From NCBI GenBank assembly GCA_902806575.1, contig CADCXD010000005.1, positions 1,984,001-2,048,000 of the forward strand: DNA of 64,000 bases, written 5' to 3'. Positions within the stretch are counted from its first letter, which is position 1, and each line of letters begins with the position of its first letter. The translations under genes and the position numbers were made by a program. Under the pieces are notes generated by a model that saw only the letters and a list, made by a program, of their open reading frames with translations, was not told where the DNA came from and made no database searches. The DNA comes from Jackrogersella multiformis (lineage: Eukaryota > Ascomycota > Sordariomycetes > Xylariales > Hypoxylaceae). Positions 1-11,391 of the stretch are shown piece after piece.

Positions 1-520
1 CCTGACAACTTCACCTTGCGTTCTTTCACCCAACAACATCGAATCTGTCGACCACCTCTCCCCCCAAAATCGATAGCGACGACGACCACTCATCGCGATA
101 AATTCCTCAGGTGCTCCCGACGCTCATCTACCTCTATCAATCGATTTTTATACGTCAATACGAGTTTGCGGAGGATTTAGGTTGGTGAATGATCGTGGAC
201 TCGGATTTCTTCAACCAGAACAGCCGGTCGGCGGTTTGGCGCGACTCGCCACAGTGAGATCGATCATCACCATCATCCCACCCGCCAAATACCATCAAAT
301 CGATAATCGCCCATCGAGCGCATCGTTGTAAATCAATCGATTTATTCTCTGTGATACTTCTTTCGCCCTTCCGTTACGCTACTCCATCACATTCCCACCC
401 TATCCAGTCATCGTTCCGACGTCGATTTTTTTCTCGTACTCGCTAGGGATTTCTCCCAACTTCTCCACCTCCGAATCACTCCGCGCTTTCTACTCGCGAC
501 CTATTCACCACCGTTTCTCG
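1..520. other. 5' flank and leader of MED19
   Basis: No coding sequence is visible. The stretch is rich in C/T tracts and TCGA/CGAT words and leads into the MED19 start codon, so it probably holds that gene's promoter and 5' UTR. No clear TATA box was identified. Confidence 0.5.
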
Positions 521-1853
521 ATGGCGACCATGTCATTCAATCCACAGACACCCCAGAGTCCTTCTCAATTTTCTCCGAGTACAGGTGATCAGGTGTCGAG
601 CATGAACAGCTCAATGACCTCAATCACTACTGCTTTGCCTACCGTAAGTCAAGAATTATTAACCATGAATCATATTGTGTTCCCGATTCTATTAAACAGT
701 ACCGACTTCTCCAAACATCACCCGGGGAATTTTCTCTTGCTAACTTTACTTGGTCGCAGCCGGCACACAGCGTTAATGGGTCAGCCCAAGCAACGGATAT
801 ATCTCACGACACCACAATGGCCGATTATACGACTAAGCGAAAGAATCCTTTTGACGACGCTGGAGACCATGAGCAAAAGAAGGTCCACCTCGAGAATCGC
901 CGAGTTGGTATTGAGAACCTACACTTAGATGTTGGTGAAAAGTACCTTCTTCGCAGTACTCGTAAGGCTCCCTTTAGTCTCATACAAGTCACACCTCCAA
1001 CCGTCTTTCTCCCTAGATCGGTGGTTATCCTTAAAAGCGGTGCTTGAATGGGATTTGATACTGTTTGGTTGACACTTCTTCTTATCTAGCTTATCCCGCC
1101 TCGTACCCAAGCCTGTCCGACGACTTGTTCAAGATGTTCGGTTTAACCAACATTGCTGCTGAGGTCGCCCGCACAAAACCTAATGGCGAGAAGAATGCGC
1201 TTCGTAAGACATACAAAGGACAGATTCGATCATTGGGATTTAGCGGTCATTTCGATGCGGTTAGAAAGGACCCTGATGCGCCAGATGGTTTGCAGGCACT
1301 GTCCTTGCTTCCCGAAGACGTGTGGTTTAGTAGGGAGGTAAGCGGCAAGGAGATCGAGAAGGGCTTGTCACAGGTGAATCAGGCGCACTTATCTCGAGCG
1401 GTAACGATGGCTCGCGGCCCGATACCGAAGGCGGTTTGGGACAGTTCCGTCCTTGGCGATTTGGCTCCGAGCAACTTACCAAAGAAAGTTGGCCATGACC
1501 AATCCACGCGACCAACGGCGCCTAGCACCCCAGCTGCATCGGCTCCCGGCATCACTCCGAAGCCTAATAAGCCGTTGACGCCCCAAGTAGACCGTGCCCG
1601 TCGACTCGGCAAGAAGCGAAGTTACCAGGACAGCAGTTTCGAGGGATATGGTGAAGGTTATGGTGACGACGACGCGGGCGGATATTCGACCGGCGATGGA
1701 GATGACAGGTCGAAGTTGAAGAGGAGAAAACAGGTGCATACAGACCATCCGTCTTCTGCAAGCCTCTTCACTGACCGATGACAGAACCCCATTGGGAAAT
1801 CTTCCTTCGGTGACGCTGGCGGCCAAAGCCACGGTAGCAAGATAGGAACATGA
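521..1853 (+). CDS. MED19: Mediator complex subunit 19 (MED19/Rox3)
   Basis: MED19 is a nuclear head-associated subunit of the Mediator coactivator of RNA polymerase II. Inferred exons are 521-643, 760-961, 1090-1733 and 1785-1853. The first two introns (GTAAGT...CAG, GTAAGG...TAG) keep phase and join the Rox3 core continuously: TKRKNPFDD, NLHLDVGEKYLL, then DDLFKMFGL, RKTYKGQI and GPIPKAVWDSSVLGDLAP, all typical of fungal Rox3. The C-terminal half is low-complexity (Pro/Thr, then GYGEGYGDDD) ending in a basic KRRK stretch. The last intron (GTGCAT, 1734-1784) is less certain. Removing it gives a tail with QSHGSKIGT, which resembles the QSYGxxxVG ending of relatives. Without it translation stops at 1781. 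The start was chosen as the first ATG of the phase-0 exon. Confidence 0.9.
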
Positions 1854-3746
1854 TCCGAAGATACCCAGTCGAGAACGAGACATAGCAGTTTGAGTGGTAG
1901 CTGCAACGGATAGGGCTTTCAGACATCGTGGTCGAACCCATCCTGCCATGCAGTACGCTATAGTCATTTGCATTTCTCATGATTCCAGCATGGCGTAAGG
2001 CGTTTGAATGACAAGGAGTGAAAGCAACAGGCAACATAGGCTCGGGCGCCTAAATACCATCCCATGAATTCAGATGGCAGGCACGATCAAGCTCGGATTG
2101 CCGTACATATTGATTTGAGTCGGGTCATAAAAGCAGTTGAGTGAGAGTTCAGGGGGCTATTTGCATTGCGGCAATGGGGAACGTTGTCAATAGGAAATAG
2201 GCATTTCTGTGTAGTTTTCTAGACAACTCAGGTGCCTAGTTCTCTCTAATGCAAGTCGGATTGAGCACCATGTCAGTTCTACAACACCTCCGTGATACCC
2301 ATCCGGTTGCTTCCGGTGTGGGTGCTCACCAGATATACTCTTGTGAGCGAGGGAAGGCTTGATATTACAAATATCTCGCTCGATGTAGCTGAGGGGGTCG
2401 TGCTACTATTTTAATAGGTAGCATTAAGTCTCTGTTATTAGAAGAGATTCCCTAAATCAGTAACTTATTTTGATTCGAGTTTGATTAGAATCTTGGACGA
2501 GATGAGTTTTCTGATATTCATATCCTACTCTCTCTTTCTATCTCGTGGAGATAGCAGCCCAATAAAGAGATATTACTACCATTCATGCCAGCCCTAAAGT
2601 CTTAGGTCTTGTCACTAATATGGCAATAGTAATTAAATATATGATTGATTCGATTTCTATACTCGAGAGCTTCCAGAATGCAATATGTCCCTCCGTGCGT
2701 TGGTGTTGTATATTTGCCCTCGGAGTTGAGGTATCAATTCAATGTTTACAGGAGATATGCTCGCCACCGCGTAGAACTTGTCATGATAAGCTCGTTCGAC
2801 TCAAATAATATTATCGTCACTCCCTTAGATATACACTTCGTGCCCTTGGTAAGTAAGCTTTTCCTAACGTGAGGTATTTACATGTCACCTACCTAAGTAC
2901 ATGCCGGGTGTTGATGATTGTTCTTACAAACGGGACTACGAGTTAAGTCATTGCCCAATCAGAAGAATCGCAGAAAATATATTCAGTCTGACTCAGATAA
3001 GGCAACTAGCATTGAAAGGACATGATTGGAGTATGTAGCAAGTTAGAAGACCGTCTTTGACCTGAAAACCTCGAAATATTTATATCGTACACATATAAGA
3101 AATGTTCTTGATAGAAAGTTAATCATAAGGTACCTAAACCAACCCCAGGTATTAAAGTGGATTGATATATAAAGGTACTTAGGTACGTATATATTAAGGA
3201 AACCCCCACACGTGGCGAAGAGGGCCGCTCTAAGGTTGCTTTGGTTGGTCGTATTCGTACATCCGTACTTACCTAGGTACCCTAGGTACCTTACGTCGGC
3301 TGAGCTTGCAGCTTCTCGGCCGGCTTCACCTTAATCCTCCATCCTCCACCCTCCACCCCGCCATCTAACCTTATGCATATATCGAACATCAATAAATACC
3401 TACCTACCTAATCCCTTATGTCGTTACTTACATCTTTCATTCTGTTATCCTTTGGGCATCATATATCGACCTCTTACCGTCCAAGCCCAGACGTATTCGG
3501 CCTTTTCCCTACGTGTAGTGTAGATAAGCTATGAAGCTAACAGAATTCTATCATTCGACCGCGCATAGGTAGATCGAATTTGGTCTATTGCAGCTTACGT
3601 CACCGAGTTACTGAGCCCCCTCCCCCTTTAGCCTCGATACCTAGGTAGAAAGTGGAAGACAGAAGAATATCTACCTCTATAGGTGCAGGTGCAGGTGCAG
3701 GTGCTTGCTTGCTTTTATTTATTTTGACTCTCACGCCATCATTATC
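1854..3746. other. Intergenic spacer
   Basis: No credible gene is seen; open frames here are short and lack family-like composition. The second half is AT-rich with several copies of the CCTAGGTA-type word (for example 3271-3290). At 3681-3704 there are about four tandem GGTGCA units just before the start of the downstream hydrolase gene, possibly in its 5' UTR. Confidence 0.5.
3681..3704. repeat. Tandem GGTGCA hexanucleotide repeat
   Basis: About four consecutive GGTGCA units followed by two CTTG units lie about 45-65 bases ahead of the ATG of the DUF676-like gene. This is a short microsatellite, probably in the leader or core promoter. Confidence 0.8.
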
Positions 3747-5927
3747 ATGAAGCGATTATCTTCAGATCAATCATCTCTAGATGATCTGTCGCCTGGTACC
3801 GGACGTCGACGGAGTTTCTCGCCTCCGCCATATACCTCGTTTGAAGATCCGCGATCATCTTCTACCCAATCCTTAGTTCCTTCGCCGTCCGAACAAGATA
3901 AGTCCGGCCGTCGGAAGCTTCTGGTTATCTACATACATGGTTTCATGGGAAATGATGCCTCTTTTCAATCATTTCCGGCCCATGTACATCGCTATCTCAA
4001 GCTAGCCCTCTCTGATACACATGTCATCCACTCCAAGATTTACCCCAGGTACAAGACCTATAAAGCCGTTGATGTAGCTCGCGAGAATTTCAGCAGATGG
4101 CTGGCCCCTCATGAGTCTCCCACCACTGATGTGGTGCTTGTTGGCCACTCCATGGGGGGAATATTAGCTGCTGATATCGCCCTGGCGGTAAGTCATCCAG
4201 TCTGCTTTCCTGCTACCCGAGCAGCTAACCATCATTTATAGCCGTCGAGGGATCAGTACCGTATTGGATACTTCCTCCATCGTATCATCGGGACAGTAAA
4301 TCTTGATGTTCCCTTTCTCGGGCTTCACCCAAGTGTCATCACCGCTGGCCTTGCTAGTCTGTTTCGGCCAAAGCCGGACACACCAAGCCTACCAGAGCGG
4401 CCGATTCCAGAGGACGAAACGGCTATATCATTGTCCAACGTCACCTCGGCAAACACTTCGATATACTCGGACCAGTCCAGTGCCTCGCAGCTCACGTTGC
4501 CTTCTCCGAGACCGCCAGGGTTCCCCGTACCCTATGGTATGACGTTTGATCCAAACTTCAACCCATCGTTCACCAATGATACCCGCGTCCAAGATAGAGG
4601 CTGGTGGAAGAATATTGTGCACTTTGTCGAGAAGCACAATTCGGAGGGCCTGATAGACGCTGCTACCAATCACATCATGTCGCACTTGGAATTTGGAGGC
4701 TGCCTCTTGGATGGTAATGGGCTCAAGACACGATACGAAAACATTCGTAGATTAGAGGATGTGGACGATCTGAAGCACCACGGGTTCCCTCACGTACCCC
4801 CACGAGTTCGATTCGTCCAGTATTATACTGTGTGTCACGGGTATCCTAAGAAGCCTAAAGGTCAGGATTCCAACGGCAACCCAGAAGCTCCTGGACCGTC
4901 AAGGAATATACAGTCAGCCCCCCCGACGCCACATGTTTCAACGCATGAGCACAACAACTTTTTGGGCACACACAATCCTCCTGACGTTGTTCCTGAGGAG
5001 GATATCTTCTATAGCGGGGACGAGGGCCCTGATTTACAGCTGCTTGCCCCTGAACCGATGTCTGAAGAACCCGAGCCAACACTTGAATCTAATACATTTA
5101 ACCAACCAGAGGACAATAAAGATAAGGTCACGGGAGACAGTGTGTTAGCTGCTAATTCTGTTGAAGATGGAAGTGGCGCAAGTAGGAATCTTCAGCAAAG
5201 TGACAAAAATCCCCTATCTCAAGGATCTTCAGAAAACGACGCAGCCACAACTGACCTCGCTAACGCGGTTGCATCATTGGGTCTCAATCTCCCTGCAATT
5301 CCAGAGCTTCCTGCAGAACCTGAACCGCTGAATCTAGACCAGTACACAGACAAATCTATACGGAAACAAGTCGAGAAAGAAGCGAAACGGGTGCAGAAAG
5401 ATTACGCTAAGCTCGTAAAGGATCGTGATAGGGCCATTAAGGAGAGGCAGAAATTATTTGACAAAAAGAAAAAGAAGTTAGCACAAGAGGCGGAGAAGCA
5501 GGAGAAGGAAGAACAGAGACGACGGAAGAAAGAAGAGGCTGCAAATGCTGCGTCAAACTCGTCGATTTCGGAAGAAGCAACATCGAAAAATGAACCTACT
5601 CCCCTAAGCTCGCAGACGTCAAAGGTAAATACAGATCGCGATGTGGTATCGCCATTGCCAAGTCCGACCGAGCGGTCACAAAACAAGACCAAACCTGAGA
5701 AGCCTCCAAAAGAGCGCAAATTCTGCAACCTTCCACACAAGGTGGACGGGCAAGTCGATCCGAAGTGGGTCAAGATCTTTATGAAGGACACAGACCAGGT
5801 CGGCGCCCATACCGGCCTATTCTTCAGGACCACACACTACGAGGGATTCGTCGGCGACGTCGGCGAGACCATTTTGAAATGGGTCCAAGACGACATGTCT
5901 AAAAGGGCTATTCTAGAAATGGGGTAG
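3747..5927 (+). CDS. DUF676-like alpha/beta hydrolase with charged C-terminal region
   Basis: This is a predicted serine hydrolase of the DUF676/ROG1-like lipase group; the substrate is unknown. Exons are 3747-4187 and 4242-5927 (54-nt GTAAGT...TAG intron), giving about 708 aa. After a Ser/Pro-rich N-terminus comes the alpha/beta-hydrolase strand with an oxyanion-type HGFMG motif (about residue 63) and the nucleophile elbow GHSMGG (about residues 132-137), then VPFLGLHP. The middle is disordered. A Lys/Glu-rich stretch at about residues 520-590 is probably coiled coil. The last 70 residues (from RKFCNLPHKVDG) look folded again. An in-frame ATG at 3705 would add 14 residues; 3747 was preferred because the protein after it resembles relatives better. 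Catalytic Asp and His were not assigned. Confidence 0.8.
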
Positions 5928-6096
5928 AGGACAGGGCGTTGGGTTTTGTCACTGGATGGATACGTACCTACCCTCTCTTGTTAAGCGCAGCTGGCAATGT
6001 AATGATATGAGAGATACCCGAAGGCAAGGATGAGCGATGAGCAAAGCATTTCGTTATCATGGCACAAAATGATAGAAGCATCAATTAAATCATCCA

Positions 6097-7481
6097 CTAG
6101 TCTAATCCTATATACCGCGTGCTATGCCTATCCACATGCGACGGCGACGGGGTCGAGATGCTCTCGACATCGACCTGTGTGGCCCCCATCTCCACGTCTC
6201 CGTAGCCCGGCTTTCCGTCGCGGCGGCAGCCGAGGCCATCGGACGGCAGCTCGCACATACGATAAGGGACATCCCCGTCCCCGTCGCGGGCCGCGCGGTG
6301 CGTCGTCCACGGGCGCGCTCCCGTGCCCAGGCTCCCCCAGCTGGGCTCGCTGCTGCGGGCGGTGGCGCCCAGCAGGCGCGGGAAGGCGCGGGCGAGCACG
6401 GGGCGCAGGGTGGGCAGGCACGCGCAGGTGATGGCCAAGTTGCTCTCGGCGCCGGACCACAGGCCGAGGCGGATGCCGCCCTCGGAGGGGTCGGTGGCGG
6501 GGCCCAGCTCGTAGATGGCCACGAGGCGCATGACGGAGGCGCCGCAGACGACGGCGCCGACGGTGAAGACGGCGACGAGCGCGGCCTTCTGGCGCGCGGC
6601 GATGTGCAGGCGGCGGACGAGCGGGACGGGGACGGCGAGCACGAGAAGGTCGGCGAAGGTGTTGAGGGTGGAGGTGGCGAACATGAAGACCGGTAGGTCG
6701 ATGCACCGGCGGGGGTCGCGCGACCCGGGCGACGACGGCGCCGTCCACGACTGCGAGATGGGCACGCAGGCGAGCACGCCGCCGAGGAACAGCGCCAGCC
6801 CGAAGACCGAGAGAACCGCCAGCAGCGCGTGGCATAATAGCTTGAACCGCCGGTCCGACCAGATCCGCATGTACGAGGTCACGATGGACATCTTGACGAG
6901 GGACGAGGAGAGGCCCCAGAGGGGGGGCGAGATCCATATCGTCTGGGTGGATGTTAGAGCTTTGCTTGTGGGTTGGGGGGGGGGTGCGGAAGAAGAAAAT
7001 AGGCAAGTTCCTGGGAGGCGGGAGACTCGCCTTTAGCGTAAGGTCTCGATTCTCAGGAGTCATGCTGGACAACGGGTCGCCGAAACCTGCTGCCACCCCT
7101 GAACAAGTAATACAGCCTCGTTAGCACTGGAGAGGGTTCATCGGAGATATCTGCGATCGAATTCACTGACCGGCCATATTCGCTAGGTACGTGCCTAAGC
7201 CACAACACTGCATAGAGTACTTAGCATCGCCGCTCTCCGAAGGATAGGAGGAGGTACCATGGAAGAAGACTTACTAGCGCCGCGAGACACAGCCAGTCGT
7301 CCGCCCCGGGGTTCTTCAGCAGAGCCACGCGGACGCGAAGTCGGAACCCAACGGCCAGGACGGCGAGGGCGATGAGCGGCGTAACGACGCCGAGTAACGG
7401 AACAGCTCTGTCGGCGATAGGCATATTCCGTAGTCGCTTGTAGGGGGTATCATAGACTGGATACCTTGGATTCTTGAGCAT
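6097..7481 (-). CDS. SAT4/PTH11-like fungal rhodopsin-type membrane protein, one splice junction unresolved
   Basis: This is a seven-helix integral membrane protein of the fungal rhodopsin/SAT4 family, a group that includes PTH11-type receptors; ligand unknown. Exon 1 starts at 7481 and carries the first helix and GADDWLCLAAL. Exon 2 (7098-7031) carries AGFGDPLSSMTPEN. The last exon (6942-6097) starts TIWISPPLWGL and holds the remaining helices, ending in a polar cytoplasmic tail. The 6943-7030 intron appears to be GC-AG (AAG/GCGAGT...CAG). The exon 1 to exon 2 junction is not solved: the obvious CTA/GTAAGT site at about 7270 gives the wrong phase, and read-through meets TAA soon after LLLSFGE. 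A second GC donor would restore phase; otherwise the gene is damaged. The last exon is strikingly GC-rich. Confidence 0.7.
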
Positions 7482-9234
7482 TCGAGGTTTTGGGCCTGTT
7501 CACGGCAGCACAAGGGAGAGAAATATCTTCGAGGACCATACTATGTGCAAAGGCTGCAGATGTCGGTGCTAGGTAAATCCTAATTCTAATTATGTCGAAG
7601 GCTCTCGTGCTGCGAGTATATCATGCATTTCAGAACGCTGTAGACTCATGTACGGCGAGACAGCCCATATGTCATGCTAGATACGGTAGCAGTGGTGGTT
7701 TTAGACGACATAGTGGCTTGGCTTTAAACGAGACATGAGATGAGACAAACGAAGACTATCCGTGTAATAAAAGACGCGATCATGGGAAGATCCAGGTTCT
7801 TGTATAATCTTGAGGGTTGGATAACTCGCCGCTTACGGCTTACTGTGACGTCGAAACATAGCGACGGTTCGGGCCCGAGGATCATTGCGGGCTCTTTGTT
7901 TAGAAGCGAAGGAAGGTACCCCTTTTCCTATAGTAAGGCTATCCAGGTAGTAGGAACTCTCTCAATCCTAAATCGAAGATCGCCGACTCTATAACCCTAG
8001 AAATGACCTTACAGGTATATATTTGAAGAAATGAGGTAGGTGTTACAGTTGTTGAAATGTGTCGGAGCCAGTCCGTCGCTGACAGCTAACGTTCTTGCAT
8101 GATCCTACCGTCGCACAACCCCGAAGCGACCGAATGGGACGTTGAGAATACCACGGTTGGTGGCCCGGGGGTAGCTTGTTCTAAAGATAAAGTCAATGTC
8201 CTGATAAATACCTAGGTATTTATAAATTTCTTAGGGGCGAAACATATATTTAGGTTGATGGTAAGCTTTGCTCGACAACATGAAGCTGGAAGATAGAAAA
8301 TTATAACGCACTCACAAGCTCAACAGCAAAGCCAAGCCACATGTAATTCAGAAGATCCAATATCGACGATTCCTTCACTAACCAATGATGAGTAAATCTC
8401 GATACTTATAATTTAACCTACATGCTAGTTTGAGCATCACAATGGGACGAAGCTCAGGAGTATATTGTTTGACCCTTACTGTCGGATCTCGATGGTAACG
8501 CTAGGACGCACTTGGCTTTGATCTCCAGGACAAAGGTAAGTTGGATCTTGATCTGTCTAAGATTTTTAGTTCGCATTTCTAGACTGGGATAATTATGTGG
8601 TTAAGTGTGATGATATTGCGATTATAACACTCAGCTCCAGCCCCGCTGCAAGCGATGCCCTTGGCTCTGCACAGGACGCGGCGGTCGCGGCTACAATGTA
8701 TCTTCCCACTGTCGCGTAGTGGATCGGCCCTTATGCCCTGTAAATGGATTAAGATTCATGTAATATCGGAAGGTTTTCGTTGGGAAAACATGTTGGCATC
8801 AATGTTGAGATATCTCATAATGAAGCTCGAAAGATGCATGGTGCAAAGAACATCTTGAGGGGTTACTGCTAGGTCTTGGGTTCTTTTCCTACCTAGGTAC
8901 CTAGCCTGAGGCGATAGCTGTCTAGTTGATGAATACATCATGTTCGTCCTTCTTCCTCTATAGTGTAGCTGATATTGACGTGTTATGTCCGGCTTGGATC
9001 GCAGTAGAGTGGCTATTCTAACCATCTTTGTAGCATGTTTGCGACAATCAAGATTCCGAATCAGCTTGCGTAAACCGAAATCCTCGTAAGGTGATCAAGA
9101 TCTCGAGATATGTTAGACAGCTCTGCGCAAATATCTAACAAGAAACAGAATAAGTCGGCGGGGAGGGGCATATCAATATGATTGTATCTGACACTCTGTA
9201 GTAGCATTCTTACAAAGCGCCCCATAATAGTTTT
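7482..9234. other. Intergenic spacer
   Basis: No gene is supported. The open frames are short and unrelated in composition to neighbours. There are scattered CCTAGGTA words, for example 8890-8902. It lies between the 5' end of the SAT4-like gene and the 3' end of RIT1. Confidence 0.5.
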
Positions 9235-10617
9235 CTAACCCATGAGGAAGCTATTGACACTTTGTAAGGTTGCTCTGCTTGGATTCGCTTCGGGGAAGTT
9301 TGTCATGATGCGGCTCAGTTTCACCCTAATATCGCTCTTAGTATGGCCGGACGGAGATGGCTGGAGACTAAGGCTGCCTTCGCTATCAAAATGTTGACAT
9401 AGGAGTGCAAGGGCCACCCCGATGGATATATCTTTACCAGTCTCGCAAGCAACAATGATATTTTTCGTAGAGCAATCTATCTCCGATTCCTCTAAAGAGC
9501 TTGAATCCGGTGCCCTTTCAAAGAAATGTCGTACAAAGTCGCTGATATTAGGAAGAGCCAAACGGAGACTTCGACTGGCAAGCTTGTGTTTACCCAAGCC
9601 AACTTCCATCAGCAATGGGCTTTTCACCCACGAGCTTTTATCCGTGATCTTGGAGTAAATAGCAACGATACAAGTAGATGGCGATGATAAGTTAGAAAGC
9701 GGCAGGCAGCCGACGAACAGGTACGGCGCAACTTGCTTGGGGGTCGATGTATTTATATTCATAACTTGATCTGAGACCAACGAGCGCACCAGGTCAGGCA
9801 GATCTGGTTCTGGGGTGGATAGAAGGATATTCGCATGCTGCCAGAAAACTGGTGGGGTCAGCCCTAGAGCCCAATTCTCGGTATCGTCACCGGCACCCTG
9901 GATATAACCGCCCTCGCTCATCTCTCCGCCGAGGACTCGACGAGAGCTTATACAACAAATGACGGGATGAAAGCCATCGAATATTTCATCCGTCGGCACA
10001 AGCTGTGATTCCGGGGTGATCCACACGGGTCTAAGAGGCCTCTTCACCTGTCGACGCAGAGCATCCAGATCGAGACCGAGTTTCTCAAGTGAAGCCACAT
10101 GCTCTAGAATCCTCGACTCGATCTGGGCATGCTCAGACTCCGAGACGGTATTGGGAGGGGTATACAGTTTATGGAATGCCGAGGTATCGGGGAACAGGGC
10201 ATGGTTCAAGACACAACACCAGATGGGCACTGTCTTACTGAGTGCATCAGGCATCCGCTTTCCTCTTCTTGTCGAGTCAACGACGATGCAGCCATCGTTT
10301 TCTCCGATGATACTCAGTAAATTTAGGTTAAGTCGTCGGGTGCTGAACCTCCACTGTCCAGTATGGCCGTCGGTGCTCTTGAAATAAGCCGACCCAGCCT
10401 TCTTCTCGAGAGGTATATACCAGCTCCCACAGCGCTCATTAGCAATCAGCGGACGGGAGAATGCAGCGGCTACCTCGCATACGAAATCTGCATCTTCCCG
10501 CACGGAACGGAGACGGTTGGTGATTGATAGATTGGACCGTTTGAGATCGCCAAGAATGCGTGAAAAATTATGATTTGCCTGTGGCGAGAAGACAAGCTCC
10601 GATGTAGTAGTAGCCAT
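9235..10617 (-). CDS. RIT1: Initiator tRNA phosphoribosyltransferase RIT1
   Basis: RIT1 adds 2'-O-ribosyl phosphate to A64 of cytoplasmic initiator tRNA-Met, which keeps that tRNA out of elongation. It is a single-exon gene of 460 aa, close to the family's usual size. The strongly conserved N-terminal block is present: SITNRLRSVREDADFV, ANERCGSWY, GSAYFKSTDGHTGQW, RRLNLNLL, then VDSTRRGKRMPDALSKTVPIWC. The C-terminal half carries a phosphatase-like loop segment, VACETGKDISIGVALALLC, where the canonical HC of HCxxGxxR appears as AC. The start is the first ATG (MATTTSE), directly preceded by a TA microsatellite that may lie in the leader. Confidence 0.95.
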   Translation of the reverse strand: MATTTSELVFSPQANHNFSRILGDLKRSNLSITNRLRSVREDADFVCEVAAAFSRPLIANERCGSWYIPLEKKAGSAYFKSTDGHTGQWRFSTRRLNLNLLSIIGENDGCIVVDSTRRGKRMPDALSKTVPIWCCVLNHALFPDTSAFHKLYTPPNTVSESEHAQIESRILEHVASLEKLGLDLDALRRQVKRPLRPVWITPESQLVPTDEIFDGFHPVICCISSRRVLGGEMSEGGYIQGAGDDTENWALGLTPPVFWQHANILLSTPEPDLPDLVRSLVSDQVMNINTSTPKQVAPYLFVGCLPLSNLSSPSTCIVAIYSKITDKSSWVKSPLLMEVGLGKHKLASRSLRLALPNISDFVRHFFERAPDSSSLEESEIDCSTKNIIVACETGKDISIGVALALLCQHFDSEGSLSLQPSPSGHTKSDIRVKLSRIMTNFPEANPSRATLQSVNSFLMG

Positions 10618-10618
10618 T

Positions 10619-10640
10619 GATATATATATATATATATATA
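10619..10640. repeat. (TA)n microsatellite upstream of RIT1
   Basis: An uninterrupted run of about ten TA dinucleotides lies immediately upstream of the RIT1 start codon on the minus strand. Confidence 0.9.
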
Positions 10641-11391
10641 GATTTTGTCATATATACAATTTTTATAGCAAATTCCTACTTGAATTGCCTCGTGTTCAAT
10701 TAGGCCGATGAAGAGACCTAGTAGTAAAGTTGCGTCGGAGTAATGAAAAGAATTGGTAGCATCCTATGTATTTAAGAGATAGGTACCTAGGTACCTAGGT
10801 AGGTAACCCAGTCAAGAAAAGCATGACAGATGGCCCAACTACATTTACAGCTGAAGCCACGCGCCACTTATCTCAATAAAAAAAGGTTAAAATATTATCG
10901 ATAACAGCCATAGACAGTCGCGGCTTTACGTCATAACGCGCCGACGCTACACGGAGGCGTACTACGGTGTGCCGTACTCAAGCCAATAGAGCCGGCCGTT
11001 GTAGCGTGGCACAGCAGGTACGCATGGATGTCCATGTCTCTGGTAGGTATATATGTACCTACCTAGGCCTAGGTAAGTATCTCGACTACCTTGTAGCTAC
11101 ATACCTCTTAGGCACTACGTAGAGAAGGATTGCGGCGCGATGGTGAAAAGCAGAAAAGCAAGGGGTGATATTTGGATACCCCTTACGCATTCGGGCAAAT
11201 CAACGCTCACGGCATTGCCGGAAAAGACAAATTGCTATAATTAATTTTTATTATTTATTATATCGAGAACCAACAATGCATTCATGATGTGTCGCGTCGA
11301 CGATAGATATAAGGACCTGTCGCCGCTCCAAGGTAAGTAGAGGAGGATAAGCCAGTCTGTTTATTCCCTGTCCTGCCTAAAACTAGTCACG
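10641..11391. other. Divergent intergenic region between RIT1 and lipase gene
   Basis: This spacer holds the promoters of the minus-strand RIT1 and the plus-strand lipase. It contains dense CCTAGGTACCTAGG words (10783-10805 and 11045-11080). No gene is visible. Confidence 0.5.

Noticed and set aside
6128..7096. 322-codon frame opposite in phase to the SAT4-like gene
   Set aside because: It is an Arg/Pro-rich shadow created by the very high GC3 of the real frame and starts at a GTG.
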